Source: BQJU01 sp964015035 (lineage in GTDB: Bacteria > Bacteroidota > Bacteroidia > Chitinophagales > Saprospiraceae). From it: DNA of 64,000 bases. Shown piece after piece: positions 34,778-43,732 of the stretch; position 1 is the stretch's first letter; each line of letters begins with the position of its first letter. Made by a program: the position numbers and the translations under genes. The stretch covers positions 1 to 64,000 of the forward strand of contig CAXHCA010000005.1 in the NCBI GenBank assembly GCA_964015035.1, given 5' to 3'. The notes beneath the pieces were generated by a model. That model saw nothing but the letters and a program-made list of their open reading frames with translations. It was not told the origin of the DNA and searched no databases.

Positions 34778-35415
34778 TAGCCAAAAACGTATTATCAAAA
34801 AAGGCCCACGCCGATTATGAATTGGTAAAAAAGGCCGTACAAGGCGATCAAAGAGCGTATGCTTCACTGATGAATCGTTACCAAACCTCGATTTATCACC
34901 TGATGTTGAAAATGGTCAACGATCGCGAAGACGCCAATGACCTCACCATTGAGGCTTTTGGTAAGGCTTTTCTTAAACTCCCCAGCTACGTACCGCGCTA
35001 CGCTTTTAGTACCTGGTTGTTTAAGATTGCTATCAATAATTGCATCGATTACGTGCGTAAAAAGCGCATGTTGACCTACTCTATCGATGATCCGATCGAA
35101 CCGGATAGCGAGCAGGATTACAGCAGTAGCTTGCGGGCCAAAGTGCTCAACCCGGAAGAGGAAGTGATTCGCAAGCAACGGGTCAAATTGATGAGACAAG
35201 TATTAACCAAACTCAGTAATAAGTACCGTCTGATGATCGAGCTGCGCTTTTTTGAAGAGCTCAGCTATGAAGAAATATCCAACGAGTTGAATATTCCACT
35301 CGGAACGGTAAAAGCTCAATTGTTTCGGGCCAAAGAAATGCTCTACGAATTGTTGCAACAGCCAGGTGCCAGTGCCTATCTGGAAACAACAAGACGTCGG
35401 ACAGGAACAGCCTGA
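34768..35415 (+). CDS. ECF-type RNA polymerase sigma factor
   Basis: A 215-aa group IV sigma factor. Region 2 spans about 20-95 (DYELVKKAVQGDQRAYASLMNRY ... FSTWLFKIAINNCIDYVRKK, the core- and -10-binding helices). Region 4 spans about 140-200 (LSNKYRLMIELRFFEELSYEEISNELNIPLGTVKAQLFRAKEML, a clear helix-turn-helix). No anti-sigma gene lies beside it; a terminator follows, so its control is not visible. Its ATG lies inside the glycosyltransferase gene (10-bp overlap), which argues for translational coupling. In many Bacteroidota a homologous sigma gene is a conserved housekeeping-like ECF factor. Confidence 0.93.
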   Translation: MEVVAKNVLSKKAHADYELVKKAVQGDQRAYASLMNRYQTSIYHLMLKMVNDREDANDLTIEAFGKAFLKLPSYVPRYAFSTWLFKIAINNCIDYVRKKRMLTYSIDDPIEPDSEQDYSSSLRAKVLNPEEEVIRKQRVKLMRQVLTKLSNKYRLMIELRFFEELSYEEISNELNIPLGTVKAQLFRAKEMLYELLQQPGASAYLETTRRRTGTA

Positions 35416-35493
35416 TTGTTTTTACGATTTAGTCGTAAGCCCAAAAGTTATCCTAATTAATATTAAGCTTTAGTTTCAACAAGTTCACATTCG

Positions 35494-35530
35494 ATAGGAG
35501 TCTTCTTCTCAGAGAAGGCTCCTATTTTTT
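35494..35530 (+). terminator. Rho-independent terminator after the ECF sigma gene
   Basis: ATAGGAG-x-CTTCT pairs with AGAAG-x-CTCCTAT (12 bp with a single internal mismatch) around a short loop, followed by six T. It lies about 80 bp after the sigma stop codon and just before the lipoprotein gene's leader. Confidence 0.88.
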
Positions 35531-35562
35531 GTAGTACTTTGCTAATTTTGCAGGAAAAAGTT

Positions 35563-36123
35563 ATGAAAGCAACCTTTGCCAATTTTTTTCTGCTCATTAG
35601 TGCCTTCTTGTGTTTATTCACTTCCTGTGGCCCCACAGCGGATGCACCAAACAGCAATCGCGATGATCAACTAGCTGCTATCAATGCGTTGGAACAAAAA
35701 TTGCGTGCTCAAAAAGACGTCAAATTGGATACGGCTTCCGCCAATGCGCTGATCGAGCAGAGCATGGATTTTGTCACCACTTACCCCAGTGATTCTTTGT
35801 CCGGCGATATCTTATTCAAAGCTGCCGATGTATCAAGAGGCGTAGGGCATTACCAACAAGCTATTGAGATGTGGGACCGTTTTTATCGCGAATATCCTAC
35901 CCACGACAAAGTGCCCATTTCCCTCTTTCTGAAGGCATTTACCGCAGATAAAGATTTGAAAGATGTCGGATTGGCTATTTCCTCTTACGAACGATTCCTA
36001 CTAAAATATCCGGATCATCCGGTGGCCAAGGATGCCCGTTTTTTACTGGAAATCCTGCAAAACGATCAATCGCCGGAGGAGCTGATCAAACAGTTTGAAA
36101 AGAATAATCCGGGAGATGAATAA
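35563..36123 (+). CDS. TPR-type lipoprotein, 186 aa
   Basis: A predicted lipoprotein: MKATFANFFLLISAFLCLFTSCG has a lipobox with Cys at about residue 22. The frame opens earlier at 35539, but the start at 35563 fits the signal and follows a TAATTTTG -7-like box (35543-35550). The mature part consists of helical TPR-like repeats (YQQAIEMWDRFYREYPTHDKVP; AISSYERFLLKYPDHPVAKDARFLLE), the pattern of BamD/YbgF-like envelope proteins. It probably scaffolds protein contacts at the inner face of the outer membrane. The partner is unknown. Confidence 0.82.
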   Translation: MKATFANFFLLISAFLCLFTSCGPTADAPNSNRDDQLAAINALEQKLRAQKDVKLDTASANALIEQSMDFVTTYPSDSLSGDILFKAADVSRGVGHYQQAIEMWDRFYREYPTHDKVPISLFLKAFTADKDLKDVGLAISSYERFLLKYPDHPVAKDARFLLEILQNDQSPEELIKQFEKNNPGDE

Positions 36124-36319
36124 TGCTTTTGTTACTAAAGCGTTAAAGTTGACCAGACTGGCCGGAAGGGAGGACATGCGCCCGCTAGATTTTGGTTATC
36201 TTGCAGGTTAATGTAATTCGTACCTGACAATTGGGAGATTACCTTCTAAAAAGACTTGCCTTTCGGCCAATGTTACGGCTGTTGTCAGTACCGAAAGAAC
36301 TAAAATAAAAGACCTCATT

Positions 36320-37492
36320 ATGAAAAATTTGATTTTAACCTCACTTATATTATTCATCGGATTGGTTAATGCTAAGGCTCAAGGGATTGAGTTTTTCCAC
36401 GGCACGTGGGAAGAAGCGGTGGCCAAAGCGCAGAAAGAAGAAAAAGTCATTTTTGTGGATGCCTACGCCAGTTGGTGCGGACCGTGCAAGCGCATGGCCG
36501 CCAATGTGTTTCCACAGCCGGAAGTGGGCGAATTTTTTAATAAAAACTTCGTTTGCCTCAAGCTGGATATGGAGAAAGATCCGGTAGGGGTGCGGTTTCG
36601 TCAAAAATATCCCGTTTCGGCATTTCCTACCCTTTATTTCATCGATTACAATGAAGAAGTGGTGCAGGTGGTTCGCGGTGCTCAACAGGCTGATGCCTTG
36701 ATCAAATTGGGGGAGAGTGTGTTGGGAAAAGTAGACCGTAGTGGCGAATTTTCGGAGGCTTACGAAAATGGCGACCGCAACCCGGAATTGGTGTACAACT
36801 ACGTTAAAGCCCTCAACCGGGCAGGAAAGTCCAGTCTGAAAATTGCCAATGACTACCTACGCGATCAGGAAGACCTGACCACGGAGCAAAACCTCAAATT
36901 TATCCTGGAAGCGACTACCGAAGCCGATTCGCGAATTTTTGCATTGATGATTGAAAATCGCAAGTCCATTGAAGCCCTGATGGGCAAAGAAGCAGTACAG
37001 GAAAAAATTATGCAAGCTTGTCAGGCCACTGCACAAAAAGGCATCGAGTTTGAAAGTAAGGACCTGATTGACGAAGCCATCGGCAAGATGAAAAAGCATT
37101 ATCCTGCGGAAGCGGAAGTTTTTGCCATCAAGACCCAGATGTCCTTTTGCCTGGAATGCCAAGATGCTAAAGAATACGTTGACGCTTGTAAGGATTACGC
37201 CAAGAAGGTAGTCAACAACGATCCGGAGCACTTGGACAAATTGGCCATCACCCTGCTCAAGAAATTTGGCGATGATGACAAGGCGATGAAAACGGCAGAA
37301 AAATTTGCCGAAAAGGCAGCAAAAGACAGCAATCGCTACGAATATTACATCACCTATGCCGATATTTTGAAGAAAAACGGCAAGCAGAAAGATGCATTGG
37401 ATGCCGCTAATAGATCACTGGAACTTGCTCGGGAGCAAGGGCCCAATGCCGTGCGGATGGTGGAAGGTTTTATTCAGCGCATTCAAGGGTAA
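36320..37492 (+). CDS. Exported thioredoxin-domain protein with helical C-terminus (paralogue 1)
   Basis: A 390-aa exported protein. Signal peptide ends NAKAQG (about residue 21). The thioredoxin-like domain (about 25-140) has the active site WCGPCKRM at about residues 53-60 and the cis-Pro context SAFPTLYFID. The remaining ~240 residues are helical, TPR-like and Lys/Glu/Ala-rich, without recognised motifs. The next gene, 82 bp downstream, is a clear paralogue with the same architecture, so a tandem duplication is likely. Role: thiol reduction or redox sensing in the periplasm, with unknown client. Confidence 0.88.
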   Translation: MKNLILTSLILFIGLVNAKAQGIEFFHGTWEEAVAKAQKEEKVIFVDAYASWCGPCKRMAANVFPQPEVGEFFNKNFVCLKLDMEKDPVGVRFRQKYPVSAFPTLYFIDYNEEVVQVVRGAQQADALIKLGESVLGKVDRSGEFSEAYENGDRNPELVYNYVKALNRAGKSSLKIANDYLRDQEDLTTEQNLKFILEATTEADSRIFALMIENRKSIEALMGKEAVQEKIMQACQATAQKGIEFESKDLIDEAIGKMKKHYPAEAEVFAIKTQMSFCLECQDAKEYVDACKDYAKKVVNNDPEHLDKLAITLLKKFGDDDKAMKTAEKFAEKAAKDSNRYEYYITYADILKKNGKQKDALDAANRSLELAREQGPNAVRMVEGFIQRIQG

Positions 37493-37574
37493 TCAGAATT
37501 TCGCCATTTAAATCCTCATTCGGTTGGGCAACTAATCGAAAGGACGACGTGTTGTTCAAAAAAAAATAACCATA

Positions 37575-38735
37575 ATGAAACTCAAATTAATTGTATTGTT
37601 GCAGATCCTGTTCATCGGAAATATGATGGCTCAGGGAGGGATCAAATTTTCGGAAGGGTCGTGGAACGATATTTTGGCGAAGGCTAAAGCGGAAAACCGC
37701 ATTATCTTCATGGATGCCTATACGACCTGGTGTGGCCCTTGTAAAATGATGGCGCAAAATTCCTTTCCGGAAAGATCGGTAGGGGATTATTTTAACGCCC
37801 AATTTGTCAACGTAAAAATTGACATGGAGAAAGGAGAAGGCCTGCAAATCGCGCAGGATTATCAGGTAAGAGCTTATCCCACACTGCTTTTTATCAATGG
37901 AGATGGCGAGCTGGTACACCGTGGCGTGGGCTACCGTGGCCCTGATGAATTGCTGGCTTTGGGCAAAATTGCCGCCGATCCAAAATCAAATATGCTCGGA
38001 ATGGCAGAGACCTATAAAAGTGGTGATTACCAGCCGGATTTTTTACGCCGCTATGCATTGGCGAAAGCCGAAATGATGGACGGGAGCCATGAAGAAATTG
38101 CGGATGCCTATTTGGAAACACAAAAAGATTGGAATACCGAGCAAAATCGCGAGTTCATCTATACCATGATTGATGATGCCGAGGGAAAAAAGTTTGACTA
38201 TCTGGTAGAAAACCGGGCGGCTTTCGCCCAACAATTTGGCAAAGCAGCAGTGATCAATCGCATTCAGGCGTTGATTTTGCGCAAGGCATTTTCCAATGCC
38301 ACAGAAATGCCGGCACTAGAGGAAATTGATGCTTTATTTGCGAAAGCATATCCTGAAGTGGCGCCTCAATTGTCGGCTAGTTTTAGAATGAACTACTACC
38401 AGCAGGTGGGCGATATGGACAACTTTGCCAAAGCAGCTATCAACTACTTCGACAAATATCCCTCTGATGATTTGATGGAGTTGAATAATGCTTCTTGGGC
38501 CTTTTTTGAGAGTGTCAATGACATGAAGCAGCTGAAAAAGGCCGTAAAATGGGCGGAAAAGTCGGTCAAAATTGATAAACAATATTTCAATCTGGATACG
38601 TTGGCCGCGCTGTATTTTAAAACCGGACAACAGAAAAAGGGGCTCAAAACAGCCAATGAGGCCATTGAGTTGGCGAAAGCCAATGATGAGGATTATTCCG
38701 GTACCGAGGTATTGATTGAGATGTATACAAAATAA
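37575..38735 (+). CDS. Exported thioredoxin-domain protein with helical C-terminus (paralogue 2)
   Basis: 386 aa, same layout as the preceding gene: signal peptide ending MMAQ, the phrase GIKFSEGSWNDILAKAKAENRIIFMDAYTTWCGPCKMMAQ (position of CxxC about residues 52-59) and RAYPTLLFING for the cis-Pro loop. Helical tail with TPR character (DTLAALYFKTGQQKKGLKTANEAIELAKA). Aligned by eye to paralogue 1, the thioredoxin part is similar in every block and the tail is less so. It is followed after 6 bp by thiL, so the two may be cotranscribed, perhaps by chance. Confidence 0.88.
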   Translation: MKLKLIVLLQILFIGNMMAQGGIKFSEGSWNDILAKAKAENRIIFMDAYTTWCGPCKMMAQNSFPERSVGDYFNAQFVNVKIDMEKGEGLQIAQDYQVRAYPTLLFINGDGELVHRGVGYRGPDELLALGKIAADPKSNMLGMAETYKSGDYQPDFLRRYALAKAEMMDGSHEEIADAYLETQKDWNTEQNREFIYTMIDDAEGKKFDYLVENRAAFAQQFGKAAVINRIQALILRKAFSNATEMPALEEIDALFAKAYPEVAPQLSASFRMNYYQQVGDMDNFAKAAINYFDKYPSDDLMELNNASWAFFESVNDMKQLKKAVKWAEKSVKIDKQYFNLDTLAALYFKTGQQKKGLKTANEAIELAKANDEDYSGTEVLIEMYTK

Positions 38736-38741
38736 TATTTA

Positions 38742-39800
38742 ATGGCAGAACAGGAAAAAGTAAGCCGTACGGACGTCAATACTTTGGGCGAATTTGGACT
38801 GATTGACCACTTGACCAAGGAGGCTCGGAGAGAAAATCCGTCTACACTGAAAGGTGTTGGCGATGATGCGGCAGTGATTGATAATGGAGCTCACTTGACG
38901 GTGGTGTCCACAGATATGTTGGTAGAAGGCATTCATTTTGATTTGATGTATACCCCACTGAAACATTTGGGCTATAAATCGGTAGTGGTCAACCTTTCTG
39001 ACATCTATGCAATGAATGCGACGCCCAAGCAGGTAACCGTGTCCATGGCTTTGTCCAACCGGTTTTCGGTTGAGGCGCTGGAAGAACTGTACGCCGGTAT
39101 TCATGCTGCTTGCGAACGCTACGGTGTGGATTTGGTGGGGGGAGATACAACCTCTTCACCCAAGGGGCTCTATCTCAGTATCACAGCCATTGGGCAAGTG
39201 AAAAAGGAGAAGGTCGTGTACCGCAATACTGCCCGCGTAGGCGATTTGGTGTGTATTACCGGTAATTTGGGAGCGGCGTACTTGGGGTTGCAATTGTTGG
39301 AACGCGAACGTCAGGTGTACCTGGCCGATCCCAATATGAAACCCGATTTGGAAAACCAAGATTTTCTGGTGGGCCGATTGCTCAAGCCGGAGGCGCGGCA
39401 GGACATTATCGATATGTTTGCCAAAAACAAACTGGTGCCTACGTCTATGATCGATATTTCGGATGGACTGGCGTCGGAATTGTATCATATTTGCCAGCAG
39501 TCGGGGGTGGGGGCCTTCATTGAGGAAAGTGGTGTGCCCATTCACCCTGATGCCCAGCAGATGGCCATCAAGTTTAAACTAGACCCGATCACTTGTGCGT
39601 TGAGTGGTGGAGAAGATTACGAGCTTTTATTTACTATACGGCCAAACGATGTGGAGAAAATTCGATATTTGCCAGACATTTACATCGCCGGAGAGATCGT
39701 GAAAGCGTCGGATGGCATCAAATTGCATACCACCGGGGGGAATATCCACGATATCACGGCTCAAGGGTGGAAACATTTTAACCCCGGAAACAAGGGGTAA
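38742..39800 (+). CDS. thiL: Thiamine-monophosphate kinase
   Basis: Phosphorylates thiamine monophosphate to thiamine diphosphate, the last step of the pathway. The 352-aa length is usual. Signatures include the N-terminal GEFGLIDHLTK, KGVGDDAAVIDNGAHLTVVSTDMLVEGIHFDL (the ATP/Mg site, about 37-68), LGYKSVVVNLSDIYAMNATPK (about 73-95), GGDTTSSPKGLYLSITAIGQ, and SMIDISDGLASELYHIC. No exported signal, so cytoplasmic. It begins 6 bp after the thioredoxin paralogue and is followed by an M28 gene after 30 bp. High confidence. Confidence 0.95.
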   Translation: MAEQEKVSRTDVNTLGEFGLIDHLTKEARRENPSTLKGVGDDAAVIDNGAHLTVVSTDMLVEGIHFDLMYTPLKHLGYKSVVVNLSDIYAMNATPKQVTVSMALSNRFSVEALEELYAGIHAACERYGVDLVGGDTTSSPKGLYLSITAIGQVKKEKVVYRNTARVGDLVCITGNLGAAYLGLQLLERERQVYLADPNMKPDLENQDFLVGRLLKPEARQDIIDMFAKNKLVPTSMIDISDGLASELYHICQQSGVGAFIEESGVPIHPDAQQMAIKFKLDPITCALSGGEDYELLFTIRPNDVEKIRYLPDIYIAGEIVKASDGIKLHTTGGNIHDITAQGWKHFNPGNKG

Positions 39801-39830
39801 TGAATCTCAATATATTACAATCGTAAGTTC

Positions 39831-40832
39831 ATGAAAAGAATATTTTTCCTGCTCATCGTTGGAGTGCTGCTTTTTCAATCCTGTAAAGAAGACCCCAAAC
39901 CGGAAAAAGAGAAGAAGCAACTGCCCGTTCCTAAATTTGAGCGGGATTCGGCTTATGCCTATGTGGAAAAGCAAGTGGCTTTTGGGCCAAGAGTGGTGAA
40001 TTCAGAAGGGCATAAAGCCACCAAAGAATGGTTGGTCAATAAATTCAAAGACTTTGGAGCCAAGGTGATTGAGCAGGATTTTCAAGCCAAAGCCTACACG
40101 GGGGAAATACTAAATGGCACTAATATCATTGCACAATACAACCCGGAAGCACGCAGCCGGATTGTACTGTCAGCCCACTGGGATACCCGCCACATTGCCG
40201 ATTCACCGCTGAGCAAGGAACGCCAAAATGAACCGATACTGGGCGCCGATGACGGGGCGAGCGGCGTCGGTGTTTTGTTGGAAATTGCCCGTCAATTGCA
40301 AGCCAACCCAATAGACCTTGGTGTCGATATTGTCCTTTTTGATGCCGAAGATTACGGCGAAAGCCGGGAGCAATACGCCAATGCTGCGGAAGAGCGCGAG
40401 AGCCTTTATTCCTGGGCCTTGGGATCGCAACACTGGGCAAAAAATGTACACGCCTCAGGCATTCAATATGGAATTTTGCTGGATATGGTTGGGGCTAAAG
40501 GGGCCCGTTTCCCTAAAGAAGCTTATTCCATGCAGTTTGCACCGGAGGTGGTGGATAAAGTTTGGAAATTGGCCAACCAAATGGGATATGGCAATTATTT
40601 TCACAATGCAGCGGGCGGCGGCGTCACCGATGACCACGTCTTTGTGAATAACATAGCGGGTATCAAAATGATCGACATTATTAATTTACCGATTGATTCT
40701 GACAATAAAGGCTTCGGTTCTCACTGGCACACCCACAATGACGATCTTGATGTGATTGATAAACGCAGTTTGCGGGCGGTGGGACAGGTGCTGCTGGCCG
40801 TGATCTACCGGGAAGCGGCGGGGACTTTATAA
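39831..40832 (+). CDS. M28-family peptidase lipoprotein, glutaminyl-cyclase-like
   Basis: A 333-aa predicted lipoprotein (signal ending LLFQSCKE). The zinc-aminopeptidase fold of family M28 is clear: first ligands in LSAHWDTRH (about 105-113) and GADDGASGVGVLLEIAR (about 136-152), Glu pair in FDAEDYGE (about 168-175), and the final ligand in HWHTHNDDLD (about 302-311). The HWDTR plus FDAED pattern resembles secretory glutaminyl cyclase, which forms N-terminal pyroglutamate, more than aminopeptidases; the exact activity is not settled. Periplasmic or outer-membrane location follows from the lipobox. Confidence 0.88.
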   Translation: MKRIFFLLIVGVLLFQSCKEDPKPEKEKKQLPVPKFERDSAYAYVEKQVAFGPRVVNSEGHKATKEWLVNKFKDFGAKVIEQDFQAKAYTGEILNGTNIIAQYNPEARSRIVLSAHWDTRHIADSPLSKERQNEPILGADDGASGVGVLLEIARQLQANPIDLGVDIVLFDAEDYGESREQYANAAEERESLYSWALGSQHWAKNVHASGIQYGILLDMVGAKGARFPKEAYSMQFAPEVVDKVWKLANQMGYGNYFHNAAGGGVTDDHVFVNNIAGIKMIDIINLPIDSDNKGFGSHWHTHNDDLDVIDKRSLRAVGQVLLAVIYREAAGTL

Positions 40833-40856
40833 ACCAATAGACCAATAAGATCTGCC

Positions 40857-42311
40857 ATGACCACTGATACCACCATTTTAAATTACATCAACGGTAACTT
40901 ACAACCGCCACTATCCGGCAATTATCTTGATAATTATGATCCCTCTACGGGACAGGTATACAGCCAGATCCCAGATTCGGGTCAGGACGATGTGCAACAG
41001 GCCGTAGAGGCAGCCAAAAAGGCCTTTCCGCATTGGTCGTCCTGTGGAACACAGGAACGGTCGCGTATCATGGTGCGTATTGCCGATTTGATTGCAGAAA
41101 ATCTGGATGCTTTTGCGAAAGCAGAAAGCCAGGATAATGGCAAGCCGGTATGGTTGTCTTCCAGTGTTGATATTCCCCGTGCTGAGGCCAATTTTCGTTT
41201 TTTTGCCACCGCAATTTTGCATTTTAGCAGTGAAGCCCATCGCATGGAAGGGGTAGCGATCAATTATACCATTCGCCAACCGATTGGTGTGGTTGGATGT
41301 ATTTCGCCCTGGAATTTGCCTTTGTATTTATTTACCTGGAAAATAGCGCCTGCCCTGGCAACGGGCAACTGCGTGGTAGCCAAACCTTCCGAATTGACGC
41401 CAATGACGGCCTTTTTGCTGTCTAAAGTGTGTCAAGAAGCCGGACTGCCAGCTGGCGTATTAAATATTGTGCACGGCTTGGGCGGTAATACCGGGCAAGC
41501 CATTGTCGAACATCCGGAAATTAAAGCCATTTCCTTTACCGGAGGTACACAAACCGGAAAGAGCATTGCCGCGACGGCAGCGCCTATGTTTAAAAAGCTT
41601 TCGCTGGAATTGGGTGGTAAAAATCCCAATATCATCTTTGCCGACTGCGATTTTGAGGAGATGATGGATGCCACCATGCGGTCTTCTTTTGCGAATAATG
41701 GCCAGATCTGTCTATGTGGTTCCAGGATTTATATTGAGCGCCCTATTTACGAGCGGTTTCGTGATGAATTGGTCAAAAGAACCCGGGCCTTAAAAGTGGG
41801 AGATCCACTGAGCGAAGGTTCTGACCTTGGGGCCTTGGTTTCCAAAGCACACCTGGAAAAAGTCAAATCCTACCTCACGCTGGCTCAGCAGGAAGGGGGC
41901 AAAATACTCTGTGGCGGAGCCGCAATTGATCATCGGGAAGAACGCCTGCGCAGTGGTTATTATCTTAGTCCGGCGGTGATAGAAGGCCTACCCATCGGTT
42001 GTCGGACCAATCAGGAAGAAATTTTCGGACCTGTAGTCACCATCGCTCCTTTTGATAGCGAAGAAGAAGCCATCGCGTTGGCCAATGGCACCGTCTATGG
42101 CCTGGCCTCCACGCTTTGGACCAGCAATTTACAACGCGCCACTCGTGTAGCGGAACAGTTGCAGGCCGGGATTGTGTGGGTCAACTGCTGGATGCTTCGA
42201 GATCTGCGCACCCCATTTGGAGGTGTTAAAAACTCTGGTGTGGGTCGCGAAGGAGGATTGGAGGCGTTCCGCTTCTTCACCGAGGCCAAGAATGTGTGTT
42301 TGAAGTATTGA
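40857..42311 (+). CDS. Aldehyde dehydrogenase, ALDH8A1-like (2-aminomuconate semialdehyde type)
   Basis: 484-aa NAD-dependent aldehyde dehydrogenase. The blocks ISPWNLPLYLFTWKIAPALA, FTGGTQTGKSIA, LELGGKNPNIIFAD (general-base Glu), SSFANNGQICLCGSR (catalytic Cys) and TPFGGVKNSGVGREGG are all intact. By recall the sequence resembles human ALDH8A1 along its length (YDPSTG-Y, ERSR, FRFFA, KPSELT, KAHLEKV, WVNCW), which oxidises 2-aminomuconate semialdehyde in tryptophan/kynurenine catabolism. No other kynurenine gene is in the window, so the assignment is by similarity only. It starts 25 bp after the M28 gene. Confidence 0.9.
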   Translation: MTTDTTILNYINGNLQPPLSGNYLDNYDPSTGQVYSQIPDSGQDDVQQAVEAAKKAFPHWSSCGTQERSRIMVRIADLIAENLDAFAKAESQDNGKPVWLSSSVDIPRAEANFRFFATAILHFSSEAHRMEGVAINYTIRQPIGVVGCISPWNLPLYLFTWKIAPALATGNCVVAKPSELTPMTAFLLSKVCQEAGLPAGVLNIVHGLGGNTGQAIVEHPEIKAISFTGGTQTGKSIAATAAPMFKKLSLELGGKNPNIIFADCDFEEMMDATMRSSFANNGQICLCGSRIYIERPIYERFRDELVKRTRALKVGDPLSEGSDLGALVSKAHLEKVKSYLTLAQQEGGKILCGGAAIDHREERLRSGYYLSPAVIEGLPIGCRTNQEEIFGPVVTIAPFDSEEEAIALANGTVYGLASTLWTSNLQRATRVAEQLQAGIVWVNCWMLRDLRTPFGGVKNSGVGREGGLEAFRFFTEAKNVCLKY

Positions 42312-42330
42312 GGGCAGGCTTAGACTCCAA

Positions 42331-42362
42331 ATTGTCCCATTTCCCAAATATCCCTATCTTTG
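42331..42362 (+). promoter_or_regulatory. Bacteroidota promoter of the MtaB gene
   Basis: ATTG (42331-42334), a 20-bp spacer and TATCTTTG (42355-42362) fit the consensus TTTG-N19/21-TAnnTTTG with one mismatch. Transcription would begin near 42369, 14 bp before ATG 42383. This is good evidence that the MtaB start is 42383 and not the frame opening at 42296, which overlaps the preceding gene. Confidence 0.7.
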
Positions 42363-42382
42363 CAACCAAATTAAAAATTCCG

Positions 42383-43732
42383 ATGGCTACGCCAAAGACA
42401 GTTGCCTTTTACACGCTGGGTTGCAAGCTCAATTATTCTGAAACATCGTCGATCGGGCGCTTGTTTGAGGATGCAGGGTATGGAGAAGTGAAGTTTGACG
42501 AAGGGGCGGATATCTACGTGATCAACACCTGCTCTGTCACCGATTTTGCCGATAAGAAATGTCGCAATATCGTGCGGAAAGCGCTGCGGCACAATGCCCA
42601 GGCGTTTGTGGTTGTGATTGGTTGTTACGCCCAACTGAAACCGGAAGAAATCTCCAATATCTCCGGGGTTGATCTGGTGCTCGGTGCAGCCGAGAAATTC
42701 CGCATTCTGGAATACATTGATGACCTCAGCAAATCGCCCGATAAAGGTATGGTGAGGGCCGGGGAGGTGACTGAAGCGAAGGACTTTATCAATGCTTTTT
42801 CCTTTGGTGATCGGACCCGATCGTTTCTTAAAGTACAGGATGGCTGCAATTATAAATGTACCTTTTGTACCATCCCGCTAGCCCGAGGTAAGAGCCGTAG
42901 CGATACCGTTGAAAATGTGGTGGCTAATGCCAAAAAAATTGCCGCATTAGGGGTGAAAGAGATTGTGCTGACCGGGGTCAATATTGGCGACTTTGGCAAT
43001 GGCACGGAAGTGATAGAAGGCGTCAGACCTCGGAAAGAAGCTCTTTTCATCGACCTGATCCGGGCATTGGATGAGGTAGCAGGTATCGAACGGTTCCGGA
43101 TCTCTTCCATCGAGCCCAATTTGTGTACCGATGAAATTATCGAATTTGTAGCCCAATCCAAGCGGTTTGTTCCCCATTTTCACATGCCATTGCAGTCTGG
43201 AAATAACCGACAATTGCAACAAATGCGCCGTCGCTACAAGCGTGAATTGTATGCCTCTCGCGTGGCAAAGATCAAGGAATTGATGCCGCATTGCTGCATC
43301 GGTGTGGATACCATTGTCGGATTTCCCGGAGAGACCGAAGAAGATTTCTTGGAGTCCTACCGCTTTATCAACGAACTGGACATTTCCTACCTGCACGTCT
43401 TTACCTATTCGGAACGTCCCAATACGCCTGCGGTAGAAATGGAGGGCAAAGTCCCTATGCAGGAGCGCCGTCGCCGCAACGAAATGCTGAATATTCTAAG
43501 TGACAAAAAGCGGCGACATTTTTATAGCCAGCACCTGGGAGAAGAACGCATTGTTTTGTTTGAACACAGTAAAACTCCGGGATTAATGTCCGGATTTACC
43601 GACAACTACGTCAAAGTCGAGCTGCCATTGGACGAAAGTCTACTCAACAAACTGGCTCCCGTTACCCTTCAGGATATCAACGATCAGGGATTGGTGAATG
43701 CCGTGCTGTGTGATGTTAAAGTCACTACCTAA
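42383..43732 (+). CDS. mtaB: tRNA t6A37 methylthiotransferase MtaB
   Basis: A radical-SAM methylthiotransferase that converts t6A37 to ms2t6A37 in tRNAs reading ANN codons. About 449 aa from ATG 42383. The N-terminal UPF0004 domain begins TLGCKLNYSE (first cluster Cys), with further Cys in NTCSVT and IGCYAQ. The radical-SAM cluster is CNYKCTFC in QDGCNYKCTFCTIPLARGKSRS. A TRAM-like C-terminus (RIVLFEHS ... GFTDNYVKVELP) follows. The order CKLNYSE-NTCSVT identifies MtaB rather than MiaB. A promoter match just upstream decides the start. The 3' end overlaps the convergent nucleotidyltransferase gene by 8 bp. Confidence 0.95.
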   Translation: MATPKTVAFYTLGCKLNYSETSSIGRLFEDAGYGEVKFDEGADIYVINTCSVTDFADKKCRNIVRKALRHNAQAFVVVIGCYAQLKPEEISNISGVDLVLGAAEKFRILEYIDDLSKSPDKGMVRAGEVTEAKDFINAFSFGDRTRSFLKVQDGCNYKCTFCTIPLARGKSRSDTVENVVANAKKIAALGVKEIVLTGVNIGDFGNGTEVIEGVRPRKEALFIDLIRALDEVAGIERFRISSIEPNLCTDEIIEFVAQSKRFVPHFHMPLQSGNNRQLQQMRRRYKRELYASRVAKIKELMPHCCIGVDTIVGFPGETEEDFLESYRFINELDISYLHVFTYSERPNTPAVEMEGKVPMQERRRRNEMLNILSDKKRRHFYSQHLGEERIVLFEHSKTPGLMSGFTDNYVKVELPLDESLLNKLAPVTLQDINDQGLVNAVLCDVKVTT

